Notes under the pieces: generated by a model | The model's database searches: none | Seen by the model: the letters and a program-made list of their open reading frames with translations, nothing else | Told to the model about the DNA's origin: nothing | Part shown: positions 36,482-47,558 of the stretch, piece by piece | Layout of the letters: every line of letters begins with the position of its first letter | How positions within the stretch are numbered: position 1 is the first letter of the stretch | Position numbers and translations under genes: made by a program | Origin: Zeugodacus cucurbitae | Lineage: Eukaryota; Arthropoda; Insecta; Diptera; Tephritidae | DNA: 64,000 bases | Assembly (NCBI RefSeq): GCF_028554725.1 | Contig: NC_071671.1 | Span: 10,040,001 to 10,104,000, forward strand | Direction of reading: 5' to 3'

Positions 36482-38600
36482 TTACGAGTGGGCGCGTTAT
36501 CGACGCGTGCGCGAACGACGACTGACAAACGATTGTGTGTGGATGTGTGTATGGACTGTTTGTAAGGATAGGCATGATTTCATGATTGGTGTGTGGGTGA
36601 TTTGGTGTTTGATCTAAGTATATGAAGCAGCAAAGTGCAGAAAATTTTCATTTGATTTCATGCTCATTAATGTAAATGAAATGCACAAAAAAAAGAACTT
36701 TACTTGCACAGACACACACACACACAAACACTCCACAAATTGTGTGTATGCGTACAAACATGAAAAAAAAAAAACAAACTCATACTCATTAAGAATACTG
36801 CGGCAAAAAGTACAAAAACGACACCGAACCGTGAGCAACAACAAAAATGCAAATGCAAAAAGGAGAAATTACAAAAAAAAAAAAGAAAACAAAAAAAAAC
36901 CAACAACTACTTTGTTATTCCATTTTTTAAACTAAAAGAGATGATCTTAAGAAATTTAAACAAAAAAGAGATAATAATATTAATGCGTAATGCGCATGTG
37001 TAACGTGTAAAGAAGAAGATTAAGATTTTTAAAGAATGTACACACTATTTTGTCATACATACATACATACATACTTACATATGTTTGTTTTTAAACAATA
37101 ATATATACACTATCATGAAAACACTGTGAAAGAAATTGTTAAATATTTAAAAAAGAAAAACACACAAAAAAAAAACATTATTATTTTCCCTGCAATTCTA
37201 TGCAAATTCGTGTACAGTCCGACAGTTGTAGTAGCCCATAAGCAGCATAACAAGCAATCACACGCTCTTGTCCATTTTGTAAACTCAACTACTATGTCTT
37301 CAATAAACTACACCCAATACAATCACAACATTATAATATTATCGACGACCACATGTGCAGACGACACTTATTTTTGAAATTTGCAACAATATTTATTTTT
37401 AGTATAAAATGCGAGAAAATCACCAGATGACGAAAGGAAAAAAAAATCAAATTATATTTTTGAAAAGTTAAATAAAATCTTTTTATATATATATTGCAAA
37501 CAGTGGTTTTTCAATTTGTTTTTTATTTTAAAGTAAGCGGTTACAATGCGACCATACTAACAATTTCGAATTCACGATTTTGAGGACATAACCTTACAAA
37601 GTTAGGAATATATTTTCTTTTTATTTTAAATCGCGAAGTTACTCTGAAATATACCGAGTGAGGTGGGTTTTAAAATTTCAAAATTAAAAAAAAAAGATAC
37701 GTGGAGTCCCTACGCGCGGAAGAAGTTATACTTCTTAGTGATATTCCAAGGAATGCATATCATTTTGTATGAAAGAAAACTAGCGAGAGACACTTTCTTT
37801 AATTCACATTTTATAAATTTATTATGCACATTTTCTAAAGTAAAGTCCAAATCAATTATCATTTCTGGGTTCTGACGGTTTGATATCTATAATATTTATA
37901 ATTGGATTATGATAACTAAAATACGATATGAAATGTCTTACATCTATTTTATCTATATTTCTCGCGAATACCGCATCAATTATTACCGCATTATTATATA
38001 TAATTATTTGTATAAAACCTTGGATTTTATTCATTAAAATCACCACTCAGAAATCGTTTTATCCGTTGTAACCGAGCGATCATCGAAGAAACATCAGTTC
38101 TAATATGCCACAAGACAAAATTAGAAATGAAGTTCATAAACCTCACGCTGTCAGATAAAACGATGTACATCGCCTAATCGCGGGTCCTAATACTTTCGAT
38201 TTGCAAAGAAAGTAAATGAAGACTCACTACAGAAATGATCCTGTGAAGTTTAGTCTTAACTTTTCAACGGCCAACGCAGAGTATTTCAACCAAAAGTCAC
38301 ACAAAATAGTTGAGAATTCGCCGAAATGAAACAGAAACGAAAGAAAAATAATGCGCAAGCATACAATCATACATATGCGTAAACATGTGAATATGTCACC
38401 AACCAAAAATTTAAACAATTGTTCTACAAAAACAAGAATTGCTCAAATAGCATAAGCATGGCAAGTGCTTTAAGTTCTCTGCTTTACTCTCATTCACTCT
38501 CCCTCTCTCTCTCTCTCGCGTTAATTGTTCAACGCTATTCCCTCTCCACTGAAGCGTTAAACAATTATCGCAACCTTTTCCGAAGTCTTATAAGAAGTAT
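36482..38600 (+). other. PAN2 3' region and intergenic DNA
   Basis: The first kilobase is A-rich with a CACACA tract and an AATAAA signal near 37471, and probably contains the PAN2 3' untranslated region. No further gene is supported. A CT-rich patch at 38490-38520 (CTCCCTCTCTCTCTCTCTCG) is a GAGA-type site on the minus strand without an associated gene. Confidence 0.4.
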
Positions 38601-39034
38601 AACTTAAAAAAATGTTTAATATCACACTGTACAATATGTTTTAAATATTCTCTGTAAATTTCAAATCGATCCGAGTAAAATGCAATGAGATAGAACCTTT
38701 GGAAGTTCCGTCGATTAGGCCACGTCAGTTTGTACGTAAAACTTTAAACGTGTTTATCACAAAACTCGATTTTTTAAGTCGGTGAACACGATTTTTCGAA
38801 AAGTTATGAAGTGAAAAAAAGTTGAAATAACATTATCTAGTTAAGGAACGAAGTATTTTTTTTTTTTTATTTTTATTACAAATATTTTTTCGAGCAAACG
38901 AAAATTTGGCCAAAAAAAATATGCCAAAAATTCAAATTTCAATATTTTCTTTTTTCCTTCGTTCATTAACGAGATATATCCATATACTATCGAAATACTT
39001 TTGGTTTATTGATTTTAGATGAACCCATAATGAG

Positions 39035-40583
39035 TTAGGTTACACTGGTAGGCCAATACGCCACACATAGGCCGATTTAGGTCCTTTTTTTAATTTTTTT
39101 TGTGGCTTCACTTTTGATACCTCTTCCAGATTCTCATATTGTGAGGCCCCCAAGTAGCGAAGTCGTTGACAATGCAGGGCAGGTGCACAGAAGATGCTTC
39201 ATTGTTTCTATTGCACCTTGCTCTTGACATTTCCTGCAGTAATCTCGATCTGTAAGTCCTATTTTGTAGGCATGTGCGGCCACCAGACAGAGGCCTGTGA
39301 GTATTCCCACCAAACTTCTGCAGTCCCTTCTATCGAGTGACAGAATGAGTTTGGTGTACGTCTGGTCAACGGCACATGGCTTTAACGGTTTTACACCCCA
39401 GTATATTTGTCCAACGTGTTAGGATTTTTCTTTTCATGCCCCTGTGCGGATCATCGTACAGACAGTGCATGGGTTTGCCAATGTCGGTCACGTTTCCTGA
39501 AACAGTTTTACACCATTATTGGCAATTTCGTCCACAATCTCGTTGCATTCAATGCCTTTATGTCCTGGCACCCAGTAGAAGTGAAGACACGTGTTCGTAG
39601 CAACTCTCTCCACTGCCACCCTGGTGTCCAAAACACTTTTGGCCGAAATGCAAACCGAGGTTGTCGCCTTGATTGCTGCTTGACTGTCTACGTAGATATT
39701 GACTTTGGAGTAGCCGGCTGCTGTATTGAGGGCTAGCTCTGCGACTTTCCCAATAGCAAGCAACTCCGCTTGAAAGATACTGCAGTGGTTCGGAAGTTTA
39801 AAAGGCTGCCTTACACCTAACTCCTGACAGTGTATTCCCGCACCAACCCCGTCCTCCATTTTCGAACCATCCGTGTAGATATTCAAAGTGCTGTGTGAGG
39901 TTATTATTCCCTTACGCCAGCCGTCCTTTTCCAGGTTCACTCGGAATCTTCTTTCACAGTTCATGAGTGGGGTTAAGTAGTCGGTACTTGCCAAAACTCC
40001 CCTACCCACCGAGCTGTGCCCAAAAGTTCTATACGTAAATTCTCCTACCGCCAGTAGTCGCCCCGCAGATTTTGCCGCATAGGTTTCGGCAAAGAGATCT
40101 ATCGGCGGCAGGTTAAGTATCCATTCAAGAGCTGCTGTAGGGGTGGTTCTTACAGCTCCCGTTATACAGAGCTCTGCGAGTCGCTGAACCCTTTCCATTG
40201 GCTTTCGGTAAGTTGATTTCTTTATGCCTGTCCACCACACAATAGCACCATAGAGCAGAATTGGTCTCACTATTGCTGTGTAGCACCAGTGCATGAGAGG
40301 GAGAAAGCCCCCATAAAGCACATTACTGGCCTTTCTTACCCTTTCTTCCACATTGTGCTTCCACAGCAACTTACTGTCCAAGACGACTCCTAGGTACTTA
40401 GTGCGATCCTTTGGTGATATTTCTGTTCCGTTTAGCGAGGGGAACCTCCATTGAGGGATTTTGTATTTCCTTATAAAAACAAGCAGATAAGTTTTTTCAG
40501 CATTCAACCCTAGACCTGCTTGTGTTGCCCAATTTTGGACAGTATTGAGTAGGCTGGTCATAATGTTGCTGTCCACGGCAACT
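39035..40583 (-). mobile_element. LINE copy A: reverse transcriptase thumb, RNase H and tail
   Basis: The minus-strand frame holds the end of a reverse transcriptase (GLNAEKTYLLVFIRKYKIPQ, TKYLGVVLDSKLLWKHN) and an intact-looking RNase H domain: IYTDGSKMEDGVGAGIH, FQAELLAIGK, VDSQAAIKA and FYWVPGHKGIECNEIVDE with its acidic residues. After 39488 the frame shifts and continues as the C-terminal region matching 13975-14600. The endonuclease and RT palm are missing, so this is 5'-truncated. It resembles I/R1-like RNase H-bearing LINEs, but the clade is not certain. Confidence 0.8.
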
Positions 40584-40601
40584 CCTTTTTTTTGGACACG
40601 T

Positions 40602-40850
40602 AATGCAGATGTTGTTGTTGTAGTAACGATTATCCAGCACTGCCGGAACAGAAAGCGTGAGTCTAGTTGACGTCGAGGTCGTTTAACGAGAGGCCTAGGA
40701 AAAATGCTGTTTCGATGGGGTCGGACCAAAGTGAAAGGGGTGTTAGGGGAGTTGGGCTCGTTGGGCATGTAAAGTGGTGATTAGTGTCATGCGGGGACTC
40801 GTTGCATGCAGCACATGTATTTTGTATGTCGGGGTTCAGTCTGGATTAGT
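40602..40850 (-). mobile_element. LINE copy B: jockey-like 3' end
   Basis: On the minus strand this reads CCTAACACCCCTTTCACTTT, GGTCCGACCCCATCGAAACA, TTCCTAGGCCTCTCGTTAAA and a CAACAACAACA tail. It matches the 3' ends at 24085-24230 and 63240-63905. The encoded terminus is degraded (LGLSLNDLDVN-like). It lies in the split TTAA-type element next to LINE copy A. Confidence 0.75.
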
Positions 40851-41031
40851 AGGAGATGAGGTACCAACGGCTGAGTTTTCGGAATTTTTCAATAAAAACT
40901 TCACAAAATACGACTTAAATATATATCTTTGATATGCTGAATTGTTTAAATGAAATATGTGATTGTATTTATTCAAAAAAAAATTAAAAATTCTCTTGTT
41001 TACAACCTCTGAAACCCACCTAACCCCTTAA

Positions 41032-42240
41032 AGGAGTTTTTATGTAATTGCCATTGTAATATCACTTATCAAGCTTGGTAGCAACATTTGGTGCATTTAA
41101 ATTGATTTCGGAGTACCTTACTTTTCGGTCTCTATATGAGTTTGAAGCGGACTTTCAAACACAGCAAACTACTTCCCATCTCCATGCAAAACGATCCGAT
41201 TTTCTCGTCTCAATAAGTTTGAACAAAAAGCATGTTTGCATCCTGGACATCCGCAATTGACTCTACTGACAAGGAAATAACACGACTTTTACTTACATAA
41301 CCACACAATAATCGAATTGGTTCAATGCAAAAACAAAACGGACACTTCTTAGGAATAACTAATTTTATTTTCGACTTATGTTTCATGTTTTCCGAAAGGT
41401 TGGATACAACAGGCAATTCATTAATAATTTATGCAAAATTTTAAAACAATTTTGGTGGACATATTTTTATTTTCTCTTCAATTATGTAAAACATATTATT
41501 GGAGTTGTAGACAGCCATATTTAAGTTTACACAGGGTTTCACATTTAATTGACCCTTTTTATTCGATTCGTGAGAGTGTTCCGTAAATTATACAGGCTCA
41601 AGGTTTTGTGAGTGGGCTATATGTGGATAAGGATATACATAGCTTCTATATATTGCCAGTGAGCTCAATAAGCAGTTTTATTGAATTTTGGCTACCATCA
41701 AGAAGTTAGCTGAAAACTTTATTCCATATCTAGTGGTTGAAATTACAGTTTAGTTACTCCTCTTAGATGCCACTTTCCATATATTCGTACACTGTCGATA
41801 CGTTTGTTCAGAAATTTATAAATTTCGCGATCACCCGGTTATATTTATACACGGAAGTATCAAATGTCGAAACTTTTGCTAGTTTCACGGAACTGTCTGA
41901 ATAATGTTTACAATGTTGTCAATTCGATAATGGAGAGGATGATGAATAGTAGCGTATATATTTTCCAAATGTCCGAATGCTAGACTAGATATGTGGCATG
42001 GAGTCGCAAAGCCATCGTAAACTCCAGACGAAAATGTTAGACAAATGCTTGTTTGTTGAAACTGTATGTGCCTTTGTAAATAGTTGTTCTAACTGCCACG
42101 AGTCAATCCGACGGTGCTTGTTTTCCGTTAGTTTTGCATAAACAATAACAAATCGGTTTTTTTGGTGTAGTCTGATTTATTAAAAAAAAAGGAAATTATC
42201 CTTAACAGTTATGTTAAGATTTAAAACTTAAAAAATTAAA
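41032..42240. other. Intergenic, 3' flank of NC2alpha
   Basis: No gene is supported. The NC2alpha 3' untranslated region probably extends into the right part. Two short overlapping frames near 41075-41416 have no recognisable domain. Confidence 0.4.
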
Positions 42241-42241
42241 T

Positions 42242-44702
42242 TCAAATATTGTCATAGTCTTCGTCTAATTCGAAAAATGTACTCAAACTTTTACGCGTTG
42301 CAGCGAGTGTTTTTGTTTCTGGTGCAGTCATTTTTGCCATAATCTCGCTTGAAGCTTTCAACATGCTCTTGCTGCCGCTACCATACTGGTTGTTAGCCGA
42401 CGTCGATGCGAATGATGACGATGGTGAGCAACTGGACGACGACGATGAGGATGATGTGGACTCAACGACTATGGTATTGGAGTCTATTTTACAGTCAGAT
42501 AGTTGATTTGTGGGCGGAGTACTGAACGTAGTTGACGCCTTTGACGCTTTCGCCGCCACCGCACCAATATTGCTGCTGCACACACTGGCCGGTGGTGTTG
42601 TAATCACATTGGCCATTTCAGCCGGCAAGGCGCCAATGCTTATGGTAGCAACAGCAGGCATAGGCGCATTATTGCCTGTATTCAACGATTTACCATCGCC
42701 ACTGCCACCGCCACCGCTATTCGTCACAATATTGGACAAATCAATGTTGATAATGGGCGATGCGGCAGTGAAATTGAAGTTCGCATTTGTTACAGGCGCA
42801 CTCAACGGTAAGCTGCTGCTCATGCCAGCTTTTGTGTTAAGCTGTTCATTGGTACCCATGGCGGCAGGTGTTAGCGGCAGATTGCTGTAATCGATCTTGA
42901 CGACGGGCTTATTGCAGAGATCATAGCTGAAAACAGGCGCGGGTATGGCAGTTTGTGAATGTGTTTGTTGTGTTATGTGTGATTCGGGCTTTTGTCGCTT
43001 GGTGGGCGATGTGCCGGTACAATTGTCATTATTGTTGTTGCTGCTCGGCATTGACTGCGCCTGATGTCGTAGACGTTTATGTCCCAGTTGCTGATGTGTA
43101 GCTATATTTGGAGGCGATACTTGCCACATATGCTGCGCTGCACTGGCAGGCGACGATTCGGAACGCATTAATTTCAAGGGTTGCACATAATTGCCATAGG
43201 CACCTCTTGGTGTCGATGGCGCTGTGGTTGCTGTTGACGCTGCAGGTGAGGATGGTGGTGGCCTTGCGGCTGCTGCTGCAGCATGTGCCACAGATGCCGT
43301 GTGCACGATAACACTTGGTGTGAGGCGCTGACGTATGCGTTGCCTTAAGTCTGCTTCAGTGGCTGCTGTGTTGTCAATAACACTGCCATTTTGCGGTGAT
43401 AATTGGTATTGTTGCTGCTGTTTGTACTGGAAATGTGTTTGTCCGCCATTGACCTTTGGCGTGGGAATCATGCGACATTGGTTGCGTGCGCCTGATGTGG
43501 ATGGCATACTCAGATCGTATGGTGTATCCGAATCGGGATAAACATCATCCGGTGAACTCTGACCGTCCTCTTCGTTATAGTTGGCTGCCTCTTCTGCCAC
43601 GCTTATATCGGGCACATTCTTTACCAATTCACGCAGGAAATCAAAACGCTGCTCCGACATGATGCATTGCTTCATGTGGGAAGTGGATAGGGTTTTTGCA
43701 TTTCGCGAATTTGTAATTCTCAATGTTTTCGTTAAAAGTGATTCCACAAAGAGTTCCAATGTCCTAGGTATATATAAGGAAATTAAAAATATACATTGTA
43801 CCAGTTAAGAAAATTCGCCCTCGCTTTTGTTACATAACGTTAGATAACGTAAAAATCGCTACTAAAAAAAGTTCATATATATATACATATACTGTGATTT
43901 ACACATGTATATGCAAGTACGAATTATTATTCGCTAAAAATGATTTATATATGTACATACAATGTATGCTCGGTGAATATAAGTCATTCCAAAAGATATA
44001 ATTCCTAGTCACGTTTGCTTATTTGAAATATTGTTATACACATACATATTGTATATTACAAAATATGATCACTAGAAAAATACGCGGAGTAGTAATAAAG
44101 TGTTATGAAGTACAGTAAATTCGAAAAATTAATGTCAATAATTGCGAACTATTTGCGTGCATTGAGATGGATTAATTATGTTAAATATTTTAAGTTAATT
44201 TTAAGCGCTTATCATTGAAAATCACAGAAAATAATATGCTCTTAAATATGATAAATATTGAAATTCAAAATTTTCACGAAGTGTAACATAAACGCTACAT
44301 ATTTTCATGTAAATATGCTTTGTATTTTCAAAAGGATATAAATTATGACGGGAACAGCTTGGGCGACCTTTCCGATTTCTTCGTCACTCTGCATTATTTT
44401 CTTGATGCGACCCTGCAACACAAAAACAAATCTTATCAGATATTTCCGCTGTTCGAAACGAAAGCGAATGCGAGTGTGTGTGTGTGTGTGTAAGTTTTGT
44501 TCGCGCTACTTTCGTACGAATCAAACGCAAGGGGCGTTGAGAATCAACGACGCTTTGGGAACACATTAACAGAAACAATCGTATTTACTGTTTGATAGAT
44601 ACCGCGGTTTCTTTTGCAACACACTCGCACTTCCATTCACTTTCACAATAAAGCACTCACCGCCGGAAAACGCGCATTGTATTTCTTCTTCTTTGAAGGC
44701 AT
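42242..44702 (-). CDS. NC2alpha: NC2alpha / DRAP1, TBP-regulating corepressor subunit
   Basis: NC2alpha pairs with NC2beta (Dr1) through a histone fold and binds TBP on promoter DNA, mostly repressing TATA-driven transcription in the nucleus. Exons in gene order are 44702-44661, 44412-44340 and 43767-42242, giving 546 aa. The N-terminus MPSKKKKYNARFPAGRIKKI and the fold (QSDEEIGKVAQAVPVII then SRTLELFVESLLTKTLRI and TLSTSHMKQCI) are clear, about residues 10-85. The first intron is GT-AG. The second is read as AT-AC: ATATCCTTT at 44339-44331 and TATAC ending at 43768. Only this join restores the conserved I-I-S-R-T and the frame. The long C-terminal part is rich in Ser, Pro, Ala, Thr and Asn with a serine run, and is longer than I recall for Drosophila. 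CMC4 lies divergently upstream, about 1.0 kb away. Confidence 0.93.
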
Positions 44703-45743
44703 GCTGCAGCGATGAATTTATTGGCTTCGCAAATTTTATAATATTTATTAAAAACAAACACTTTTTTATGCGTTTATTTTTATTAATATTTCCAATTGGT
44801 CCCTGTTGTGCTTTGTTTTATCTTTACTGCCGTTATAGCTAGTTTTCGTCAATATCTGCGTTAACTACTTCCTCAATACAGTCGTTACCGATGACAACGT
44901 TGGCGTTAGCGTCGACAGCAGCTTTTTGCTTGTGTATTTTTTTTTTTGGTTTTGTTGTTCTAATTCTAAATGGAGGGGTTGATGTTTATACTGTGTTACT
45001 GAAAAAATACACCACTTTGTTCTAACGAATAAACTAACTATTTTCCCCGACACTTAATCGAAATTAAAACGCACAATTGTGCAAAACTGTAACTTAGGAT
45101 ATTGTTTTTCTCAATAGTTAAAAATTCTAGACAAGAAAAATTGACACGGCTTAGATTTTCCTCTATTTGATATGACGACCAAAGCAGCTGTCAAACTGCC
45201 TAACAGAGTTGTATTGAGGAACTTTTTAGTACAACGCCAATAAAATATGTAAACGTTATGTTGACGTTAAACGATTAACGTTATTACATTAAAATAATCT
45301 CTATGAAGGAATTAAAACTGTCAATGCGAAATTCGAAAAGCGCACATTAATTTAAAGAAAACCTCATCTTCACCCAGATAAAAAATATAAAGCAAATAAC
45401 CAGCAAAATTATTGAAAATTTTAAATTTACTTGGAAATTATGAGCGCCATGAGAAGCATTAGTAGCTATGTATTGTGTTTTTGCTTTTTCACAGTAAATT
45501 ACACTAATTAATTGCATTATTGCTTATAAGCTAAGCCTTGATTAAAAAAACTGTTTAGATTTGCTTTGAAATGCACATAAATATTCAAACTCTCTCAAAT
45601 GTCACAATTTTGAAAATCTAATTATTTAATATTAACACCTGGCATCCTTGTTAGGGCGCACCGCAAAAAAGCCGACAGTAGAATAAAAATTGTAAATAAA
45701 AAATATAAATGAACTTTAAATATTAAAAATATTTTCTTCTTTG
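44703..45743. promoter_or_regulatory. Divergent region between NC2alpha and CMC4
   Basis: About 1 kb separates the two divergent starts and should hold both promoters. No coding frame or clear core motif was recognised. Confidence 0.4.
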
Positions 45744-46035
45744 ATGTCCAGTAAGCGCAAAGATCCTTGTAAGGCAAACGCATGTAAAATACAGGCCTGC
45801 TTAAGCGGTGAGCATAATTTGATTTTTAAAGCATGTACATACGAGTACTAAACTAATTATATAATTATGTTTGTCTTCCAAAGAAAACCACTATCAAGAG
45901 AGCAAGTGTTTGGAGGTCTTGGAGCAAATGCGTCTATGCTGCCTAAAGTGGCATAAGGAATCCAATTGCTGTTCAGGAATCATATTAGAAAGAAGTTACC
46001 TCGTCGACAAAGAGGAACAGAAACAGAAGTCATAA
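45744..46035 (+). CDS. Cmc4: CMC4, twin-CX9C mitochondrial protein
   Basis: CMC4 (p8-MTCP1 family) is a small coiled-coil-helix protein of the mitochondrial intermembrane space, imported by the MIA40 disulfide relay. Exons 45744-45807 and 45884-46035 join in phase 1 to give 71 aa, the family's usual size. Cysteines 9 and 19, and 30 and 40, form the twin CX9C pattern; Cys14 and a later CC pair are also typical. The N-terminus KDPCKANACKIQACL matches the family. The ATG chosen is the first in this frame, with no frame upstream. After the stop comes AATAAA (46058-46063) overlapping a good splice donor at 46067, which may link it to the next open frame. Confidence 0.9.
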
Positions 46036-46066
46036 GAACCAGTTTCCAAATTTACTGTAATAAAAG

Positions 46067-46741
46067 GTATGTTTACCAAATATTAGTTTAAATAAAGATT
46101 ATAATTTTGTTGAAGTTTATATGATTTGTAATTAAAGTAGAATATACTTAATTAGACGTTTAAGAAGTCATGTATGTGTAGGGGCGTGTAAGGGCATGCA
46201 TTATTGGATTAAGGTTAAGGTGAGGTATTATAAACTTTTTTTCCGGTGACATATAAACGACTTTCGAGCACTATGTGCAACCGATCCCATTAGTTATAAT
46301 TGTAAAAGCGATATTAAATCTAAAATGTATTCCTGACTTATGAATTGGCGATACAATCAGATTCAGTTCACCGAAATAACATCCCTTGGCAGTATAAAAT
46401 CCGGTAGCTTGAGAAACCTACCACTAAATATTAGCCGAATAACAGCTAAATCAAAATATTAAGATTTTAGGATTTAAGATTCAAATTCCAACAGACTCAT
46501 TCATAGCAATGTGTTTTCTTCTTACGAATAACTCTTAGGATATAATATAATGAATGTCTAATAGCGTTTTTACATAAGAACTAATTGATCAATAAACCGG
46601 ACTCTGCTCGATTAAAACGCTGATTAAGAGCGATTGACTATATAAAATAAAAATCTACATCAATTTTTGTATTATCTTTTAATTTGGCTGTGTATAATAT
46701 AATTTGTCAGAATTAATTCTAACCCAAAAATTTATTTGCAG
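46067..46741 (+). other. Candidate intron linking CMC4 to the next open frame
   Basis: TAAAAGGTATGT supplies a donor at 46067, and TTATTTGCAG an acceptor ending at 46741, 18 bp before the next ATG. No coding frame lies within. The donor overlaps an AATAAA signal, so splicing and polyadenylation could compete. Confidence 0.45.
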
Positions 46742-46759
46742 GTATTTCCATTTCAGTGA

Positions 46760-47038
46760 ATGATGCAAAAACCTTCTATTCCACCCTACAAATTGTCACC
46801 CGAAATACAAGAAAGAATACAACAGCTACAACAACAAGCACAACAAGAAAGTGGACAACGTCGTCGTACAGCGGTGCTGCCAAAACGCACTTGGATTCAA
46901 CGCAATCCACGTCTTTTCCAAATAACCTTTATCACCACATCTTTGTTGGTACTTTTCTCGCGGCCTTTGTACGACGCCTTCATTGCGGATCCAGTACCGC
47001 CACCAATAGGCGGCGCACCTCCAGGTCATAAACGTTAA
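46760..47038 (+). CDS. 92-aa single-pass membrane protein, unrecognised
   Basis: The frame starts with two adjacent ATG codons and encodes 92 residues. A Gln-rich helix (PEIQERIQQLQQQAQQ, about residues 14-30) and a basic stretch with QRRR and PKR precede one hydrophobic segment, LFQITFITTSLLVLF, near residues 52-68. The tail is Pro/Gly-rich and ends GHKR. A basic segment before a single membrane helix fits a mitochondrial inner-membrane protein, but I do not recognise the family. It lies between CMC4 and an NDUFAF8-like gene with short gaps and may share a transcript with one or both. An AATAAA lies just before the next gene, near 47082. Confidence 0.7.
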   Translation: MMQKPSIPPYKLSPEIQERIQQLQQQAQQESGQRRRTAVLPKRTWIQRNPRLFQITFITTSLLVLFSRPLYDAFIADPVPPPIGGAPPGHKR

Positions 47039-47116
47039 GTAAGCAACTAAGAAGCAGTATAATTCCAAATATTATCAACGAATAAAGTCAGCAGTTTGTG
47101 TAATATAATTAAAGGA

Positions 47117-47314
47117 ATGGAATCAGTGCGCAAAGCTAAGCAAAGACTACGCAATTATCCCGTGCTACTGGGCAAATGCGCTGATAAGGCAGCTGTTTAC
47201 GCGGCATGTGTGACACGAGATTTAAATGTGCAGCATCATATTTGCGATAAGGAATTCAAACAGTTCAATGAATGTTTACAGAAAGCAGCAAAAGAAATGA
47301 AAACTAAATTGTAA
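47117..47314 (+). CDS. NDUFAF8: NDUFAF8-like twin-CX9C protein
   Basis: This 65-residue protein has a twin CX9C fold: Cys21 and Cys31, then Cys43 and Cys53. The order of charged helices (KCADKAAVYAACVTRDLN and ICDKEFKQFNECL) fits NDUFAF8, a complex I assembly factor that stabilises NDUFAF5 in mitochondria. Family placement is from memory and could be another CHCH protein. The frame could start upstream at a non-ATG codon, but the first ATG is at 47117, 78 bp after the preceding stop. That short gap and the strand suggest either a shared transcript or very compact neighbours. No intron is needed. Confidence 0.8.
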   Translation: MESVRKAKQRLRNYPVLLGKCADKAAVYAACVTRDLNVQHHICDKEFKQFNECLQKAAKEMKTKL

Positions 47315-47558
47315 ACCGTTTTTTTTTATTGTTGCTGGATTGTTATAAATGGAAAATTTTCATATAAACTGTTGATCTATTTATTGCTTTTGGCATGTGC
47401 AATGGAAATAACTGAACGGGTTAGTAAAAATCCGAGAAAATAGTTGATGCAAAAATATAAACAAACACAAACATAAAATATAAAATAATAACATATACTT
47501 GAATTAACCATAAATTACATATATTTGTACATAAATCTAACCAAAAATCAACTGTAAC

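Larger units (their letters stand above)
38718..41031 (+). mobile_element. TTAA-type element, second copy, split by two LINEs
   Basis: The left part (about 38718-39034), an 18-bp piece (40584-40601, CCTTTTTTTTGGACACGT) and the right part (40851-41031, ending CCACCTAACCCC next to TTAA) line up in order with the reverse complement of the element at 32296-32866. Shared phrases include GGCCACGTCAG, GAACGAAGTATTTTT, TTTTGGTTTA and GAGTTTTCGGAA. The left terminus could not be identified. Confidence 0.65.

Noticed and set aside
39376..39736. Plus-strand open frames over 39376-39736
   Set aside because: They lie antisense to the LINE A RNase H and tail region and have no domain of their own.
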